Assembly: GCA_937926205.1 (NCBI GenBank)
Contig: CALEYL010000005.1
Coordinates: 1-64,000, forward strand
DNA length: 64,000 nucleotides
Direction: 5' to 3'
DNA from: an uncultured Saprospiraceae bacterium
GTDB lineage: Bacteria > Bacteroidota > Bacteroidia > Chitinophagales > Saprospiraceae
The notes beneath the pieces were generated by a model. It saw only the letters and a program-made list of their open reading frames with translations. It did not search any database and had not been told where the DNA came from. Positions 45,998 to 55,549 of the stretch are shown here, piece by piece; the first letter of the stretch is position 1, and every line of letters begins with the position of its first letter. A program made the translations under genes and the position numbers.

Positions 45998-46483
45998 TTG
46001 CCTTTGCCCGAAGACAAACCCGGCAACAAACGCACCGGAAAAACAGAAGCCCTGCTGAAGTTGCAGCGTTTTTGCGCTTATCAGGACCGCTGCCACTACG
46101 AAGTGCGCAGTAAACTGCTGGAGCTTGGCGTCTACGGCGACGACCTGGAAGAGGTCATTGTGGCCCTCATTGAAGAGGATTTTTTGAATGAAGAGCGCTT
46201 TGCGCGTTCCTATGCGCGGGGAAAATTTCGCATCAAACAATGGGGCCGGGTTCGCATCCGGCAGGAATTGAAGCGTCGGCAAATTTCAGAATACTGCATC
46301 CGGGCTGCGCTTGCTGAGATCGATGAAAACGATTATACCGATACCCTGCGCAAATTATTGGAGAAGCATCAAAACTCCGTCAAAGGCAAGGACGAGCGCA
46401 CGCGGCGCGATAAGCTTTTCCGGCATGCCTTGCAAAAAGGGTATGAAGCTGAGTTGATTTTGGAGGTGTTGAATGCACAGTAA
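45998..46483 (+). CDS. recX: RecX-family regulator of RecA
   Basis: A 161-residue helical protein built of RecX three-helix repeats: LLKLQRFCAYQDRCHYEVRSKL, then LIEEDFLNEERFARSYARGKFRIKQWGRVRIRQEL (in two parts), and IRAALAEI. RecX binds RecA filaments and modulates recombination. The start appears to be TTG at 45998, since a stop lies seven codons upstream and no ATG is available; ATT at 45983 is the only other option. No recA is adjacent. Divergent from the MscS gene. Confidence 0.85.
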   Translation: MPLPEDKPGNKRTGKTEALLKLQRFCAYQDRCHYEVRSKLLELGVYGDDLEEVIVALIEEDFLNEERFARSYARGKFRIKQWGRVRIRQELKRRQISEYCIRAALAEIDENDYTDTLRKLLEKHQNSVKGKDERTRRDKLFRHALQKGYEAELILEVLNAQ

Positions 46484-46639
46484 AAGCCCTTAAAACCCTA
46501 ATAAGGGTTGAACTTGAATAGCCCCGAATGGCTTGTCGTAGGCAAGGCGATTCGGGGTTAAGAATGGTAAGCGAATCTCACTCCCAACCCTGAAGGGGTT
46601 GAACAATCACAGAACGAATCGACTCTCTTGACCTGTAAC
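46484..46639. repeat. Short hairpins after recX
   Basis: CCCCGAAT at 46522-46529 pairs with ATTCGGGG at 46550-46557, and AACCCTGAAGGGGTT (about 46586-46600) is palindromic. CCCTAATAAGGGTTGAAC and CCCTGAAGGGGTTGAAC are related repeats. No gene. One of them may terminate recX. Confidence 0.45.
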
Positions 46640-46771
46640 GGGGTTGTGTAAAGAGTCAAACCCCGCTGGGCGGGACAAGTTTTGTCAAATTCGTTAAACA
46701 CAGATAACGATCATTATACGAATGTACGATTTCAACCAATTTAACCAATTCAACACTCTTTACACAACCCC
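46640..46771. mobile_element. MITE-like element, copy 2
   Basis: 132 bp matching 15734-15865 with three differences. Terminal inverted repeats GGGGTTGTGTAAAGAGT at 46640-46656 and its reverse complement at 46755-46771. No ORF. It lies 26 bp from the stop of the LysE-type gene, again at the end of a convergent gene pair. Confidence 0.75.
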
Positions 46772-46796
46772 GGTACATTGAGAACCATTTGCCCTG

Positions 46797-47429
46797 CTAC
46801 ATCGCCCCCCGAATGATCAGCACCACGCCCAAAACAACCAGCGCGACTCCTGAAAAACGACGCATGTAAGTGATGTAGGAGTTTCGGATCCAGAGTTGAA
46901 GGCGTTTCGCCAGCAGCACTTTGAGCAGGTCGAAAAAAATGACGGTGCCAACGATGCTGCCAAAAAGCAAAAAGGCATCCGAAGCGCTGAGTTTGCTGCC
47001 CGCGGAGCTCATAACGCCCAACCAGAAAAAAGCAGGAAAAGGATTGACTGTGTTGATGACAAACCCCATGAGCCAATAACGGAAATAAGATTTTGAATTG
47101 CTGACGGTAACATTACCGGGTAGGACGAAAGAGGGTTTATCCCCTTTGGCCAATGGACGCCGGGAAAGGATGGCCGAACCAATGACGACCAGAATAAGCC
47201 CTCCGGCAAGGCTGCTCCAAAAGCGGAAGCCATCTGCGTTCGTCATGCGAAAAATGTAGGAAATGCCGAAATAGACCAGAAAGATGTACATGACATCACT
47301 GGCCCACGAACCAAAAGCAGCCATAGCTGCAGCCCGGAATCCCCGTTCAACGCCAATTTGAATGAACACAAACATCATGGGACCAACCAGCAAACTCAGG
47401 CTGAAGCCCAGTACCAGTCCCCGCCACAT
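46797..47429 (-). CDS. LysE-family amino acid exporter
   Basis: About 210 residues from the ATG at 47429; GTG at 47441 and TTG at 47462 lie upstream in frame but overlap or touch the preceding gene. Six hydrophobic helices and the N-terminal block GLVLGFSLSLLVGPMMFVFIQ are typical of LysE/RhtB transporters, as is the Pro-rich VNPFPAFFWLG in the fourth helix region. By family it exports amino acids or small metabolites; the substrate is not readable. It follows the GH3-type gene by about 8 bp, so the two are probably co-transcribed. A link to amino-acid conjugation by GH3 is tempting but unproven. Confidence 0.85.
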   Translation of the reverse strand: MWRGLVLGFSLSLLVGPMMFVFIQIGVERGFRAAAMAAFGSWASDVMYIFLVYFGISYIFRMTNADGFRFWSSLAGGLILVVIGSAILSRRPLAKGDKPSFVLPGNVTVSNSKSYFRYWLMGFVINTVNPFPAFFWLGVMSSAGSKLSASDAFLLFGSIVGTVIFFDLLKVLLAKRLQLWIRNSYITYMRRFSGVALVVLGVVLIIRGAM

Positions 47430-47437
47430 CAACTCGT

Positions 47438-48973
47438 TCACAAAGCCTGCCTTTTTCCGCAAACAAATTTATCCCAGGCTTCAAATTGGGAGCCTTTCAG
47501 AACGCGGGCAATTTTGCTCTGGCCGTTCGCTTTGCCGGATAACCGCTGCCATTCATAAAAATAGCTCAATGGAACGACTTCAATCTGAGGCTTTTGCAGC
47601 ATGGCAGAACGTTCAACGCGGTAGTCGTCGTTGAGGCGGCACAACTCTTCGTCGATCATGCGACCAAGCAATGCGGTGTCCGGAAGCACATCATTGGTGC
47701 CAATGTACCAGCGGTGTGCGTGGTGCGAACCGGCTTGTACGCCGGTTACCGTAAATTCCGGAATCCCCACATTCAGTTTATTTTCGACATTCAATATAGC
47801 ATGCGTCATGTTATCTACAGAAAGATGTTCTCCGCAGATGCTGAGGAAGTGTTTGGTACGGCCGGTAACGATGATTTCAGCGCGTTCTTTATCCGTAAAG
47901 CGCACCACATCGCCAATCAGATAGCGCCAGGCGCCGGAACAGGTGCTCAGCAGCAAAGCATAGTCTTTTCCCTCTTGAATGTCTTCGATCGTCAGTGGTT
48001 GAACATGGGGTCTCATGATCCCGTCTTCATCAAAGTTGGCGTCGTCGAAAGGCACAAATTCAAAAAAAATGCCATTGTTCAAAAGCAAACGCATGTCGCC
48101 GTCGGGGCGATCCTGAAAAGCGACAAAGCCTTCAGAAGCCATATAGGTTTCCTGATGAATCAGGGGCCGGTCGAGCAGTCGCTCAAAACTTTTCCGGTAA
48201 GGTTCAAACGAGGTACCGCCGGTAACGACCACCGACAGGTTTTTCCACAACTGGTGAAGGCTGTCCATCTTATTGTACGCCAGCACTTCTTCGAGGGTCA
48301 GCTGCAACCACGATGGCGTGCCCGCAACCAGGCTGATGTCCCACTTGCTGGCGTTCTGGGCAATCACTTTTGTCCGTTCGTCCCAATCGGCAATTCTTGA
48401 AATCTGAGTGCCAGGACGGTAAAACCGGCGAATCCACACCGGCGGCTCTTTGGCATTGATGCCACTCAGGTCGCCTGCATAGCAATGGCCAAGGTCTTCC
48501 AGAGAAGAAGTGCTGCCGATCATCAGCCACTCTTTTGTATAAAAATCGGGCGGTAAATCGTACTTGGGCATACAGGCAAACATGCGCAAAGCTGCCGTTT
48601 TCATGCACCGCCGCATGTCCTGCGACACCGGTAGGTATTTACTGGGGGCGCCCGAAGTTCCCGAACTCAGCGCAAAATAGCGGATATGCCCTTTCCAGCT
48701 CACGTCCGCTTCTCCTGCCAGACAGCGGTGCCACCATCCGTTAAACATGCTGTCGTAGTCGTAAAGACTGACGGATTTCTGATAAGCATGGGTGTAGTCG
48801 GAAGATCGCAACATATCGGAGAAGCGATAGTGTTGTCCGAAAGCGGTGAATTCTGCCTGTCGCAGAAGGTAAAGCAGAGTGCTGCGTTGTTGAATTGCAG
48901 GGGAAATACGCTGGCGATCAAAGTGCTGCAGGAGTTTGATGCCGTTTTTAACCAAGTTGCTGGTAACTGTCAT
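47438..48973 (-). CDS. GH3-family acyl-adenylate/amidosynthetase-like protein
   Basis: A 511-residue protein of GH3 type. The nucleotide-binding loop ALSSGTSGAPSKYLPVS (about 101-117), the middle ETYMASEGF motif and WRYLIGDVVRF near 340 are the three adenylate-forming blocks of the family. Plant GH3 enzymes join amino acids to jasmonate or auxin; bacterial members are common in Bacteroidota and their substrates are mostly unknown. Length is slightly below the plant enzymes (about 580-600). It sits upstream of and close to a LysE exporter gene. Confidence 0.88.
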   Translation of the reverse strand: MTVTSNLVKNGIKLLQHFDRQRISPAIQQRSTLLYLLRQAEFTAFGQHYRFSDMLRSSDYTHAYQKSVSLYDYDSMFNGWWHRCLAGEADVSWKGHIRYFALSSGTSGAPSKYLPVSQDMRRCMKTAALRMFACMPKYDLPPDFYTKEWLMIGSTSSLEDLGHCYAGDLSGINAKEPPVWIRRFYRPGTQISRIADWDERTKVIAQNASKWDISLVAGTPSWLQLTLEEVLAYNKMDSLHQLWKNLSVVVTGGTSFEPYRKSFERLLDRPLIHQETYMASEGFVAFQDRPDGDMRLLLNNGIFFEFVPFDDANFDEDGIMRPHVQPLTIEDIQEGKDYALLLSTCSGAWRYLIGDVVRFTDKERAEIIVTGRTKHFLSICGEHLSVDNMTHAILNVENKLNVGIPEFTVTGVQAGSHHAHRWYIGTNDVLPDTALLGRMIDEELCRLNDDYRVERSAMLQKPQIEVVPLSYFYEWQRLSGKANGQSKIARVLKGSQFEAWDKFVCGKRQAL

Positions 48974-49106
48974 GGTGATAATTAAGTCACATTGAATGTT
49001 TCGGAGCCGGATTTGACTGCGAATTTAACGGCACTAAGCCGCATTTGCAATGACCAGCATCACCTTTTCGACGAAGCATCTCATCTTGTGGAAGGATGCG
49101 CGTATT

Positions 49107-51413
49107 TCAGGTCACAATTTGCAGTTTTGCGAACTTGAGCATGATGCGCTTTTTAGGGTCGTCTTCTGCCGATTTAAAGAAGATGGTGGCAATGCGGTTG
49201 TCTTTGCCGCCTTCCACATCAAGCACTTCGCCTTCCCCGAATTTGAGGTGCAAAACGCGCATGCCTTTCTGAATCGCGTCGCTGGGACTGGCCTTAAAAT
49301 TAGCGACATCAACCGCCGGAAGCCTTGAAGCAGGCGAACTTTTTCGAACAAAATTGCCGCTCACCCTGGCGCCGGAGGACAACATTTCCGTTTTGCTTTC
49401 AGCAACAGTATTCTGAGCGCCGCGGAAATGGGCGGTACTTTCTGCGTGTTGACGGGGAATTTCTTCCAAAAAACGGCTCGGCTCGTTAAAGCGCATTTGC
49501 CCGAACCGGTAACGGCTGTTGGCATAGGACAATGTGAGCAATTGCTCTGCCCGGGTCACCGCCACATAAAACAGGCGCCGTTCTTCGTCCAATCCTTCCG
49601 GCGTTTCACTGGCCATAAAAGAAGGAAACAGTTTCTCTTCCAGTCCAACCACAAATACAGCTTTGAATTCCAAACCTTTGGCAGCGTGAACCGACATCAG
49701 CGTGACGTATTCTGCGCCTTCAGCACTGTTGTCGTCCTGATCGGTCAGAAGGGCAATGTTCTGAAGGTAAGCCGTCAGCGAACGGTCAGTATTGCCTTCT
49801 TCATCCAGCACGGAAATCGTATCTTCTTCCACAAAGGATTTGATGCCGTCCAAAAGTGCGTTGACGTTTTCCAATCGCCCCATACCTTCAACGGTTGTAT
49901 CGCTTTTCAGCAATTCAATCAGGCCCGAGCTTCTGGCTACGGAAGTCGCAATTTCATAAGCGCTTTCTGTGGGAACCCGACGGGCAGCGCTGTGGATCAT
50001 TTGGACAAAATCGGCAATGGCATTTTTTGCTTTTGCACTGGCGTCTAAAGCCGGTAGGCACTCCCACATCGACTTACCGGCGCTGCCGGCCTGACTGCTC
50101 AGTTTTTCGATGGTGCTATCGCCAATTCCCCGTTTGGGGTAATTCAGCACCCTGCGCAGCGCTTCTTCATCCTTCTGGTTGACCACCAGGCGCAGGTACG
50201 CGATCAGGTCTTTGACTTCTTTGCGTTGGTAAAACGATTGCCCGCCAAAAACGCGGTAGCCAATATTGTAGCGGCGCAGGTGCTCTTCAAATATCCTCGA
50301 CTGCGAGTTGGTGCGGTACAGGATGGCAATGTCGCTGTTGGAAAGGTGGAAGCGGTTTTTGTATTCGAGAATGGTATCTGTTACGCGCTTTCCTTCCTCA
50401 TTGTCTGTCATCGCTTTGATGACCTTGACTTTGTGACCTTCGCCTTTGTCTGACCAGATTTTTTTCTGGATCTGGCGACGGTTGTTCATGATGACCTCAT
50501 TGGCAGTTTGCACGATGTGTTCCGTCGAGCGGTAATTCTGCTCCAGCTTGAAGGTCTTGATGCCAAAGGGTTTGAAATCCTCTTCAAAATCGAGGATGTT
50601 CTGTATGGTCGCGCCCCGAAAGCCATAAATACTCTGAGCGTCGTCGCCCACCACGCATACATTGCGCGGGCTGCCGTCAAAATTGATCAGTTTGCGGATG
50701 ATGGCGTACTGCAACTGGTTGGTATCCTGAAACTCATCGACCAGCAGGTATTTGAATTTCTGGCGGTATTTGTCAAGTACAGCGTCCGGGTTACGCTGAA
50801 AAAGTTCGTAAAGGCGATACAGCAAATCATCAAAATCCATGGCGCCGGAGCGTTTGCAGCGGGCCACATATTTTTCATAAATTTCATAGGTATAAGGGCG
50901 CGACGCCTGGCGGTCCTGCTGGCGCAACTCTTCGTTGTCGGCGTATAATTTTGGCGTAATGAGGGCGCTTTTCGCCGCTGAAATGCGGGAACGAATGGCG
51001 CTGGTATTGTAGGCGGTTTTATCCAGGTTCATTTCCCGGATGATGGCGCCGATTACGCTGTTCGTATCTTCTGTGTCGTAGATGGTAAAATTGGAAGGAT
51101 AACCGATTTTTTCCGCTTCCACCCGGAGTATCCGGGCAAAAATAGAGTGAAAAGTACCTGCCCAAACCCGGTCGGCGCGGTCACCAATCACTTTGGCAAT
51201 TCTGCCTTTCATTTCGCGGGCGGCCTTGTTGGTAAAGGTAAGTGCCAATATTTCCCAGGGCGCTACGCCGCTTTCGATGATGTGGGCAATGCGGTAGGTC
51301 AACACCCTCGTTTTGCCCGAGCCCGGGCCGGCCACCACCAACACCGGACCGTCAATATTCGTGACTGCCTGGCGCTGCACATCGTTCAATTCATCGAGGT
51401 AGTTGGATGCCAT
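49107..51413 (-). CDS. pcrA: UvrD/PcrA-type DNA helicase
   Basis: A 768-residue superfamily 1A 3'-5' helicase. Walker A GPGSGKTR at about 29-36, Walker B LLVDEFQDTN, motif III GDDAQSIYGFRGA, motif V VMSVHAAKG-type (TLMSVHAAKGLEF) and motif VI EERRLFYVAVTRA are all intact. The C-terminus (GMRVLHLKFGEGEVLDVEGG...LKFAKLQIV) is the PcrA/UvrD Tudor-like domain that contacts RNA polymerase. It works in nucleotide excision repair and removal of stalled complexes. Length is normal. It stands between two unrelated genes. Confidence 0.95.
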   Translation of the reverse strand: MASNYLDELNDVQRQAVTNIDGPVLVVAGPGSGKTRVLTYRIAHIIESGVAPWEILALTFTNKAAREMKGRIAKVIGDRADRVWAGTFHSIFARILRVEAEKIGYPSNFTIYDTEDTNSVIGAIIREMNLDKTAYNTSAIRSRISAAKSALITPKLYADNEELRQQDRQASRPYTYEIYEKYVARCKRSGAMDFDDLLYRLYELFQRNPDAVLDKYRQKFKYLLVDEFQDTNQLQYAIIRKLINFDGSPRNVCVVGDDAQSIYGFRGATIQNILDFEEDFKPFGIKTFKLEQNYRSTEHIVQTANEVIMNNRRQIQKKIWSDKGEGHKVKVIKAMTDNEEGKRVTDTILEYKNRFHLSNSDIAILYRTNSQSRIFEEHLRRYNIGYRVFGGQSFYQRKEVKDLIAYLRLVVNQKDEEALRRVLNYPKRGIGDSTIEKLSSQAGSAGKSMWECLPALDASAKAKNAIADFVQMIHSAARRVPTESAYEIATSVARSSGLIELLKSDTTVEGMGRLENVNALLDGIKSFVEEDTISVLDEEGNTDRSLTAYLQNIALLTDQDDNSAEGAEYVTLMSVHAAKGLEFKAVFVVGLEEKLFPSFMASETPEGLDEERRLFYVAVTRAEQLLTLSYANSRYRFGQMRFNEPSRFLEEIPRQHAESTAHFRGAQNTVAESKTEMLSSGARVSGNFVRKSSPASRLPAVDVANFKASPSDAIQKGMRVLHLKFGEGEVLDVEGGKDNRIATIFFKSAEDDPKKRIMLKFAKLQIVT

Positions 51414-51478
51414 GGTATGTTTGTTGTTTATTTTCTAAGGTAAAAAAAAGGTTAAAGGTTAAAGGGTGAAGGTTAAAG

Positions 51479-51580
51479 GGGGCAGACTGTTAGTTCGAGC
51501 AGTATTTCCCTGTCTAAAATCTAATGTCTATCCTTTTTCAAGGTTAAAGGGGGCAGACTGCTTTCATTGAGCAGGATACG
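51479..51580. repeat. GGCAGACTG...GAGCAG repeat units
   Basis: Two units beginning GGGCAGACTG and continuing to GAGCAG lie at about 51479-51513 and 51549-51580, each preceded by AGGTTAAAGG-type purine-rich copies. The same unit recurs at 57190-57225 and as a perfect hairpin at 57268-57300. Non-coding. Confidence 0.55.
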
Positions 51581-51689
51581 GCTCACTCACTCTCACTCAC
51601 TCTCCCCTTCACTCAATACCTTCTACCATCAAAGTGGCAGATTGCACGGGACAGAACAATGCCCTACTTTAACCTTGATACTTTACCCT

Positions 51690-52040
51690 TTAACCTTCAC
51701 CCCCTTCCTCCAATTCCTCCCAATATTCCAGCGCCCGTCGCGTATGCGGGATGCAGATGGAACCGCCAACTAAATTGGCAACGGAAAACACTTCAAAAAC
51801 CTCATCGCGGGTGATGCCCAGTTCGTAACAAGTGCCTAAATGATAGCGGATGCAATCATCGCAGCGCAGCACCATCGATGCAACCAGCCCCAGCAATTCT
51901 TTGGTTTTTTTGTCTAATGCCCCGTCTTCATACGTGGTTTTATCCAGCGCAAAAAAGCGATTGAGCGCCTTGTTGTTTTGAGCGAATATTTTTTCGTTCA
52001 TTTTGGCGCGATAAACATTGAAGTCTTTTACTAGCGACAT
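51690..52040 (-). CDS. Carboxymuconolactone decarboxylase / AhpD-like protein
   Basis: A 116-residue helical protein of the AhpD-like superfamily. LRCDDCIRYHLGTCYELGITRDEV carries the CxxC-x3-H signature (residues about 61-68) of the peroxidase-type members; helices before and after match the carboxymuconolactone decarboxylase Pfam model. The likely role is thiol-dependent peroxide or redox handling in the cytoplasm. It is a single gene. Confidence 0.88.
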   Translation of the reverse strand: MSLVKDFNVYRAKMNEKIFAQNNKALNRFFALDKTTYEDGALDKKTKELLGLVASMVLRCDDCIRYHLGTCYELGITRDEVFEVFSVANLVGGSICIPHTRRALEYWEELEEGGEG

Positions 52041-52204
52041 GATATTAATAATCTATTGATTAACAGATTTTTAAAGCAATAATCCACATTCAGTTTGCGA
52101 AATGTATGCCCGGTAAAGGTAGGGAAATTGGCGGAATGGAATGCTTTGCGAGTTAAAATAATTTGTTTATTACCACCAATACAAAGTGTTTTTAAATAAA
52201 AAAG

Positions 52205-52230
52205 AAAAGGCGGCCCGAAGACCGCCTTTT
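52205..52230. terminator. Bidirectional terminator
   Basis: AAAAGGCGG at 52205-52213 pairs with CCGCCTTTT at 52222-52230 (8-nt loop), with A and T runs on either side. It lies upstream of the AhpD-like gene. Confidence 0.6.
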
Positions 52231-52264
52231 GCCATTAAGAAGCAAAACTAAAAACTAATTCTTT

Positions 52265-52319
52265 GGTAAACCTGATAGGGCTTGGTAAACCTGATAGGTT
52301 TTGAAAACCTATCAGGTTT
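52265..52319. repeat. AAACCTGATAGGTTT palindromic repeat
   Basis: GGTAAACCTGATAGG occurs at 52265-52279 and 52284-52298, and AAACCTGATAGGTTTT (52287-52302) is followed after one base by its perfect reverse complement (52304-52319). No gene. Confidence 0.65.
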
Positions 52320-52323
52320 GAAG

Positions 52324-52354
52324 AAAAAGGCAGGAGGAGTTTATCCCTCCTGCC
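52324..52354 (-). terminator. Terminator of the secreted-protein gene
   Basis: On the minus strand GGCAGGAGG pairs with CCTCCTGCC (52329-52337 and 52346-52354) and is followed by five T. It lies about 120 bp after the stop codon at 52473. Confidence 0.65.
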
Positions 52355-52472
52355 TCCAATCCTGTATGAGAAACCCTTTACAAACTTACTATTCTCCTTC
52401 AGTGCCGATTTTGACGGCAAAAAATTTCATGGTTTATGTGCGGGAATTTATGGCAATCCCGGGGCCAGTTAA

Positions 52473-53648
52473 CTAAAGATCATTTTTGTGCACCGCTGCC
52501 GGCAGTGCCTGTGTCGTCAGTGCGTGATCCGGCAAAGCCAACTTTGGCATTCCGGTTGCAGCAGGCCCATCACCCGTTTCCGGGCAGCGCGGCAACGCAA
52601 TGGATTGCAGTGCTGTAAACACATTATCCGAAACCCGGTCGCTGATGGTCCAGTGGCGTTCCAGAACGCACTTATCCGAAAGCTGAACCAGGTCATCCGA
52701 CCAGGATACCAGAAAATCACAATTGCTCCGGTCTATAACCACACGGTCAAAAGTAGTGGCAAGGTTGCCATCCTGATCGATGAAAGGATAACCGGTACAA
52801 ACCGGATCGGTACATATTGGCGTTTCAGCCAGCCCATTTTCATCAAAATAAACATCCCCGGGAAACAACACGTCAGCAATTGAAGCCTTGCTTATCGTGA
52901 CGTATTGTGGAAATGCAATGCTTTCCCCTTTTGCATTTGTGGCTGTCCAGCGACGTTCCCAAACGCCGGCTGCATTGGTAAAAAACCGCAGGTTATTGAT
53001 TTGCAGGTTCATCACCATGTCGGTAGCGTTATCAAAAGAAAGCGTCAAAACATCGCCGCGGTGCAGGGAAGTGGAAAAAAACTTCGCTTTCGGAGCCTTC
53101 TGCACTTTCACAGAAGCGCCCGCGCGGACGGTAAACAATTGATTTAAAAGATTGGAGCCCCCAAAATTTTCATAGTCAAAAGCAATAAAGCCATCAGCAG
53201 GAATGACAATCTGAAATTGCACCACACTTTGGGCTTCTACTCTGACCTGAGCGCTATTAGCCCCTTCAACTAATATTGCATTGGGAGCTCCGGTGACATC
53301 TACCCCACCGTCACCTTTAACCTTAATTGTTTCCCAGCGGGAAATGGAAAAATAAGCTGTCCATTCTTTAGATGCTGAAGCCAGACTAAAGTACTGGTCT
53401 TCAGAAGAAAGGCCGGTGATTTCACCGGAAATGTCTTTAACCTGAGGTTGTGGGAGGGCACTTAGTGCGTTGGTTTCGAGGCAGTTTACAGTCAGGTGAT
53501 TGGGGATAACGCTCCATCCGTCAGGAAGGGGTTTGGACGGAGATTGTGCGCATACAGTACCTGCCATAAAGAGACATGTACAAAGCGCCCCGCAAACCAA
53601 TTTGGCGGATAAGCTGATTGAGAACCGGTATGGGTCCGGCAAGTTCAT
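52473..53648 (-). CDS. Secreted protein of unknown function
   Basis: A 391-residue exported protein: the N-terminus has a hydrophobic core (LVCGALCTCLFMAGTVCAQ) after a basic start. The mature part is beta-rich and acidic, with GFIAFDYENFGGSN, DVLTLSFDNATDMVMNL and VLERHWTISDRVSDN, the last resembling HYR/adhesion-type modules seen in Bacteroidota surface proteins. No T9SS sorting domain is visible; the C-terminus (LTTQALPAAVHKNDL) is polar. It may therefore be truncated or periplasmic. No family is recognised. Confidence 0.7.
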   Translation of the reverse strand: MNLPDPYRFSISLSAKLVCGALCTCLFMAGTVCAQSPSKPLPDGWSVIPNHLTVNCLETNALSALPQPQVKDISGEITGLSSEDQYFSLASASKEWTAYFSISRWETIKVKGDGGVDVTGAPNAILVEGANSAQVRVEAQSVVQFQIVIPADGFIAFDYENFGGSNLLNQLFTVRAGASVKVQKAPKAKFFSTSLHRGDVLTLSFDNATDMVMNLQINNLRFFTNAAGVWERRWTATNAKGESIAFPQYVTISKASIADVLFPGDVYFDENGLAETPICTDPVCTGYPFIDQDGNLATTFDRVVIDRSNCDFLVSWSDDLVQLSDKCVLERHWTISDRVSDNVFTALQSIALPRCPETGDGPAATGMPKLALPDHALTTQALPAAVHKNDL

Positions 53649-54205
53649 GGGATAGTTTTTTTTAATTCACAGGGATAAACAGGGGCCTGCGAATGATGAA
53701 ATAAATGAATCATGCGCAGGTGAGACGACAATGACAAAACATCGTCACATCATGAACTTGTAATACCGACTAAATATGGAAGGAAAAATTTTTCCCGGTG
53801 ACCCGGAAAAAAATTGCGGAAACGCAAAAGCCCAAAACGGGCTGACAGGTAACATTTTTGTACGAAAATCATGGGACTACGCGGTTTAAGGGAAAACGGA
53901 TTACTTTGATTAACTCGATTTCCGAGTGTGTACGCACTCTGTTTTGGGTTGTTTAAAAAAAATACTTTAGATGTATTTCTAATAAACTTTTGAACACTGC
54001 AAAGATAGAGGTCCCTGATACATCAATTCCATACCATAAACAGGGTATTTTTTAACTAATTTGGAGAAAATTGAACTATTTATCAGCAATTAAGGCGGCT
54101 GAGTCAATACAATGATCACTTTTCTGGGAGCGAATTGTGGCTCTGCGAACTTTTTTCGCAATTCGGCATTTCACTTCCATCAATTCATCAAACAAGAAGA
54201 ATCGT
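53649..54205. other. Intergenic region without recognised gene
   Basis: A 557-bp divergent gap. AAGCCCAAAACGGGCT and TTTTTCCCGGTGACCCGGAAAAA are small hairpins around 53787-53862. A frame open from 54137 is only an upstream extension of the SRPBCC gene. Nothing else was identified. Confidence 0.4.
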
Positions 54206-54667
54206 ATGTTGGTCAAAAAAAAGGAATGGCAACAATTTGTCCCTAGAAGTCTGGAAGAAGTCTGGCAATTTTTTTCCAGGCCCGAAAACCTGAATGCCAT
54301 TACTCCTGAAGACATGTCTTTTGAAATCCTTACTGATATCAAGGATATCCCGATGTATGCCGGAATGATCGTTCAGTATCGGGTAAGCCCCTTTCCGGGA
54401 ATAAAAATGCGCTGGGTAACCGAGATTACGCACGTAGCCGACCACGCCTATTTTATTGACGAGCAACGCTTTGGGCCATACGCATTGTGGCATCATCAAC
54501 ACCATTTTAAAGCAGTGGAAGGCGGCGTACTGATGACAGACCTTTTGCATTACAAAGTCCCTTACGGCCCGATTGGCGTATTGGCAGACAAGTTATTCGT
54601 GGAAAAAAGAATTGAAGATATTTTTAAATACCGGGTAAAAGCGGTGGAGAAAATATTTGGATTTTGA
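54206..54667 (+). CDS. SRPBCC-fold ligand-binding protein
   Basis: About 153 residues from the ATG at 54206 (MLVKKKEWQQFVPRSLEEVW). The polar extension to 54137 is unlikely. The helix-grip fold is visible: EEVWQFFSRPENLNAITP, the beta run YAGMIVQYRVSPFPGIKMRWVTEITHV (in parts), and the long C-terminal helix RIEDIFKYRVKAVEKIF. Proteins of this SRPBCC subgroup in Bacteroidota are uncharacterised small-molecule binders. No partner gene. Confidence 0.85.
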   Translation: MLVKKKEWQQFVPRSLEEVWQFFSRPENLNAITPEDMSFEILTDIKDIPMYAGMIVQYRVSPFPGIKMRWVTEITHVADHAYFIDEQRFGPYALWHHQHHFKAVEGGVLMTDLLHYKVPYGPIGVLADKLFVEKRIEDIFKYRVKAVEKIFGF

Positions 54668-54681
54668 GGAGAAATTAGAAG

Positions 54682-55545
54682 CTAATGCAATGAAACTTCA
54701 AATTCAAATACCCCAATCATCTTTTTCCTAAAGTTCACCACCTTTCGAAAATCTGCCGCCTCCACCGCAGCCGGAGCCCACTCCGTTTCAAAAGCTTTGC
54801 AGGTACGTGCATTACAACCATAAGCAGCGGCCAACAGCATGTTTTGGTAATGCAGCAGATGCCATTTGTAGACAGCTCCGTGGCGATCCAGCCATTTGGA
54901 GAAATTGGCGACGAGGGCGCCCGCCAGTGCGTCCGACCAGGCATAGCCCGGCGTACTCAGCAGTTTCACGACGCTTTGACCGCTGTCCAGTTCACTGTGC
55001 CGGGACAGGTGTTCCAATCCTGTCGCATTAAATGCTTCATCACTCATCTGCTCGGGGTGTTTGTCCTTTGTTGATTTGCGGCCGGGAATGCCCCATCGGG
55101 GGTTCAGAGCAATCAGCCAATCAGCACGCGGGCCTGCAACCGCTTGCAACAACGCACGCAAGGAGGCATCCCGTATGGCCAGTTCGAGCAATGCTGGCAG
55201 GTGTGCCGGAGGTACATGAAGCTGTTTTGCAGCGGCCAGCTTCAGAAATTCGGGCAGGGCCGGCTGGAAACCTTCAAATAAAATCTGATCCAAAATCTTG
55301 TCAATGGCAGGGCCGCCGAGACGTTCGCCCTTCAGATTGGGAGGAGTAGGCAAAGGATGTGCTGCTCCGGAAAATTGAGCATGTGCCAAATGTTGCCGGT
55401 ACAAAAGGGCGGCGCCGTCCAGCAGTGCTTTTTCCGGCATTACATCCGGGGCAATCCCTTCAGATTGAAGCGCGAGATGGAGCTCTTCCGGCATCGGGCT
55501 GCGCCCAAGACCAAGTAAAGCAACAGTGGTTAGTTTTTGCCACAC
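54682..55545 (-). CDS. DUF5691-like protein (short form)
   Basis: A 287-residue cytoplasmic protein starting at GTG 55545. WQKLTTVALLGLGRSPMP at the N-terminus and PRADWLIALNPRWGIP in the middle resemble DUF5691 proteins, which in other bacteria are often longer (about 500 residues) and lie with SWIM, AAA and VWA genes; none of these is present here. The C-terminal helix pair contains WLDRHGAVYKWHLLHYQNMLLA. It begins 4 bp after the upstream gene, so the two are an operon. Function unknown; the family assignment is moderate. Confidence 0.55.
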   Translation of the reverse strand: MWQKLTTVALLGLGRSPMPEELHLALQSEGIAPDVMPEKALLDGAALLYRQHLAHAQFSGAAHPLPTPPNLKGERLGGPAIDKILDQILFEGFQPALPEFLKLAAAKQLHVPPAHLPALLELAIRDASLRALLQAVAGPRADWLIALNPRWGIPGRKSTKDKHPEQMSDEAFNATGLEHLSRHSELDSGQSVVKLLSTPGYAWSDALAGALVANFSKWLDRHGAVYKWHLLHYQNMLLAAAYGCNARTCKAFETEWAPAAVEAADFRKVVNFRKKMIGVFEFEVSLH

Positions 55546-55549
55546 CGGA

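Noticed and set aside
47594..48400. Plus-strand frame of 268 codons
   Set aside because: It is antisense to the GH3 gene, which has all family motifs.
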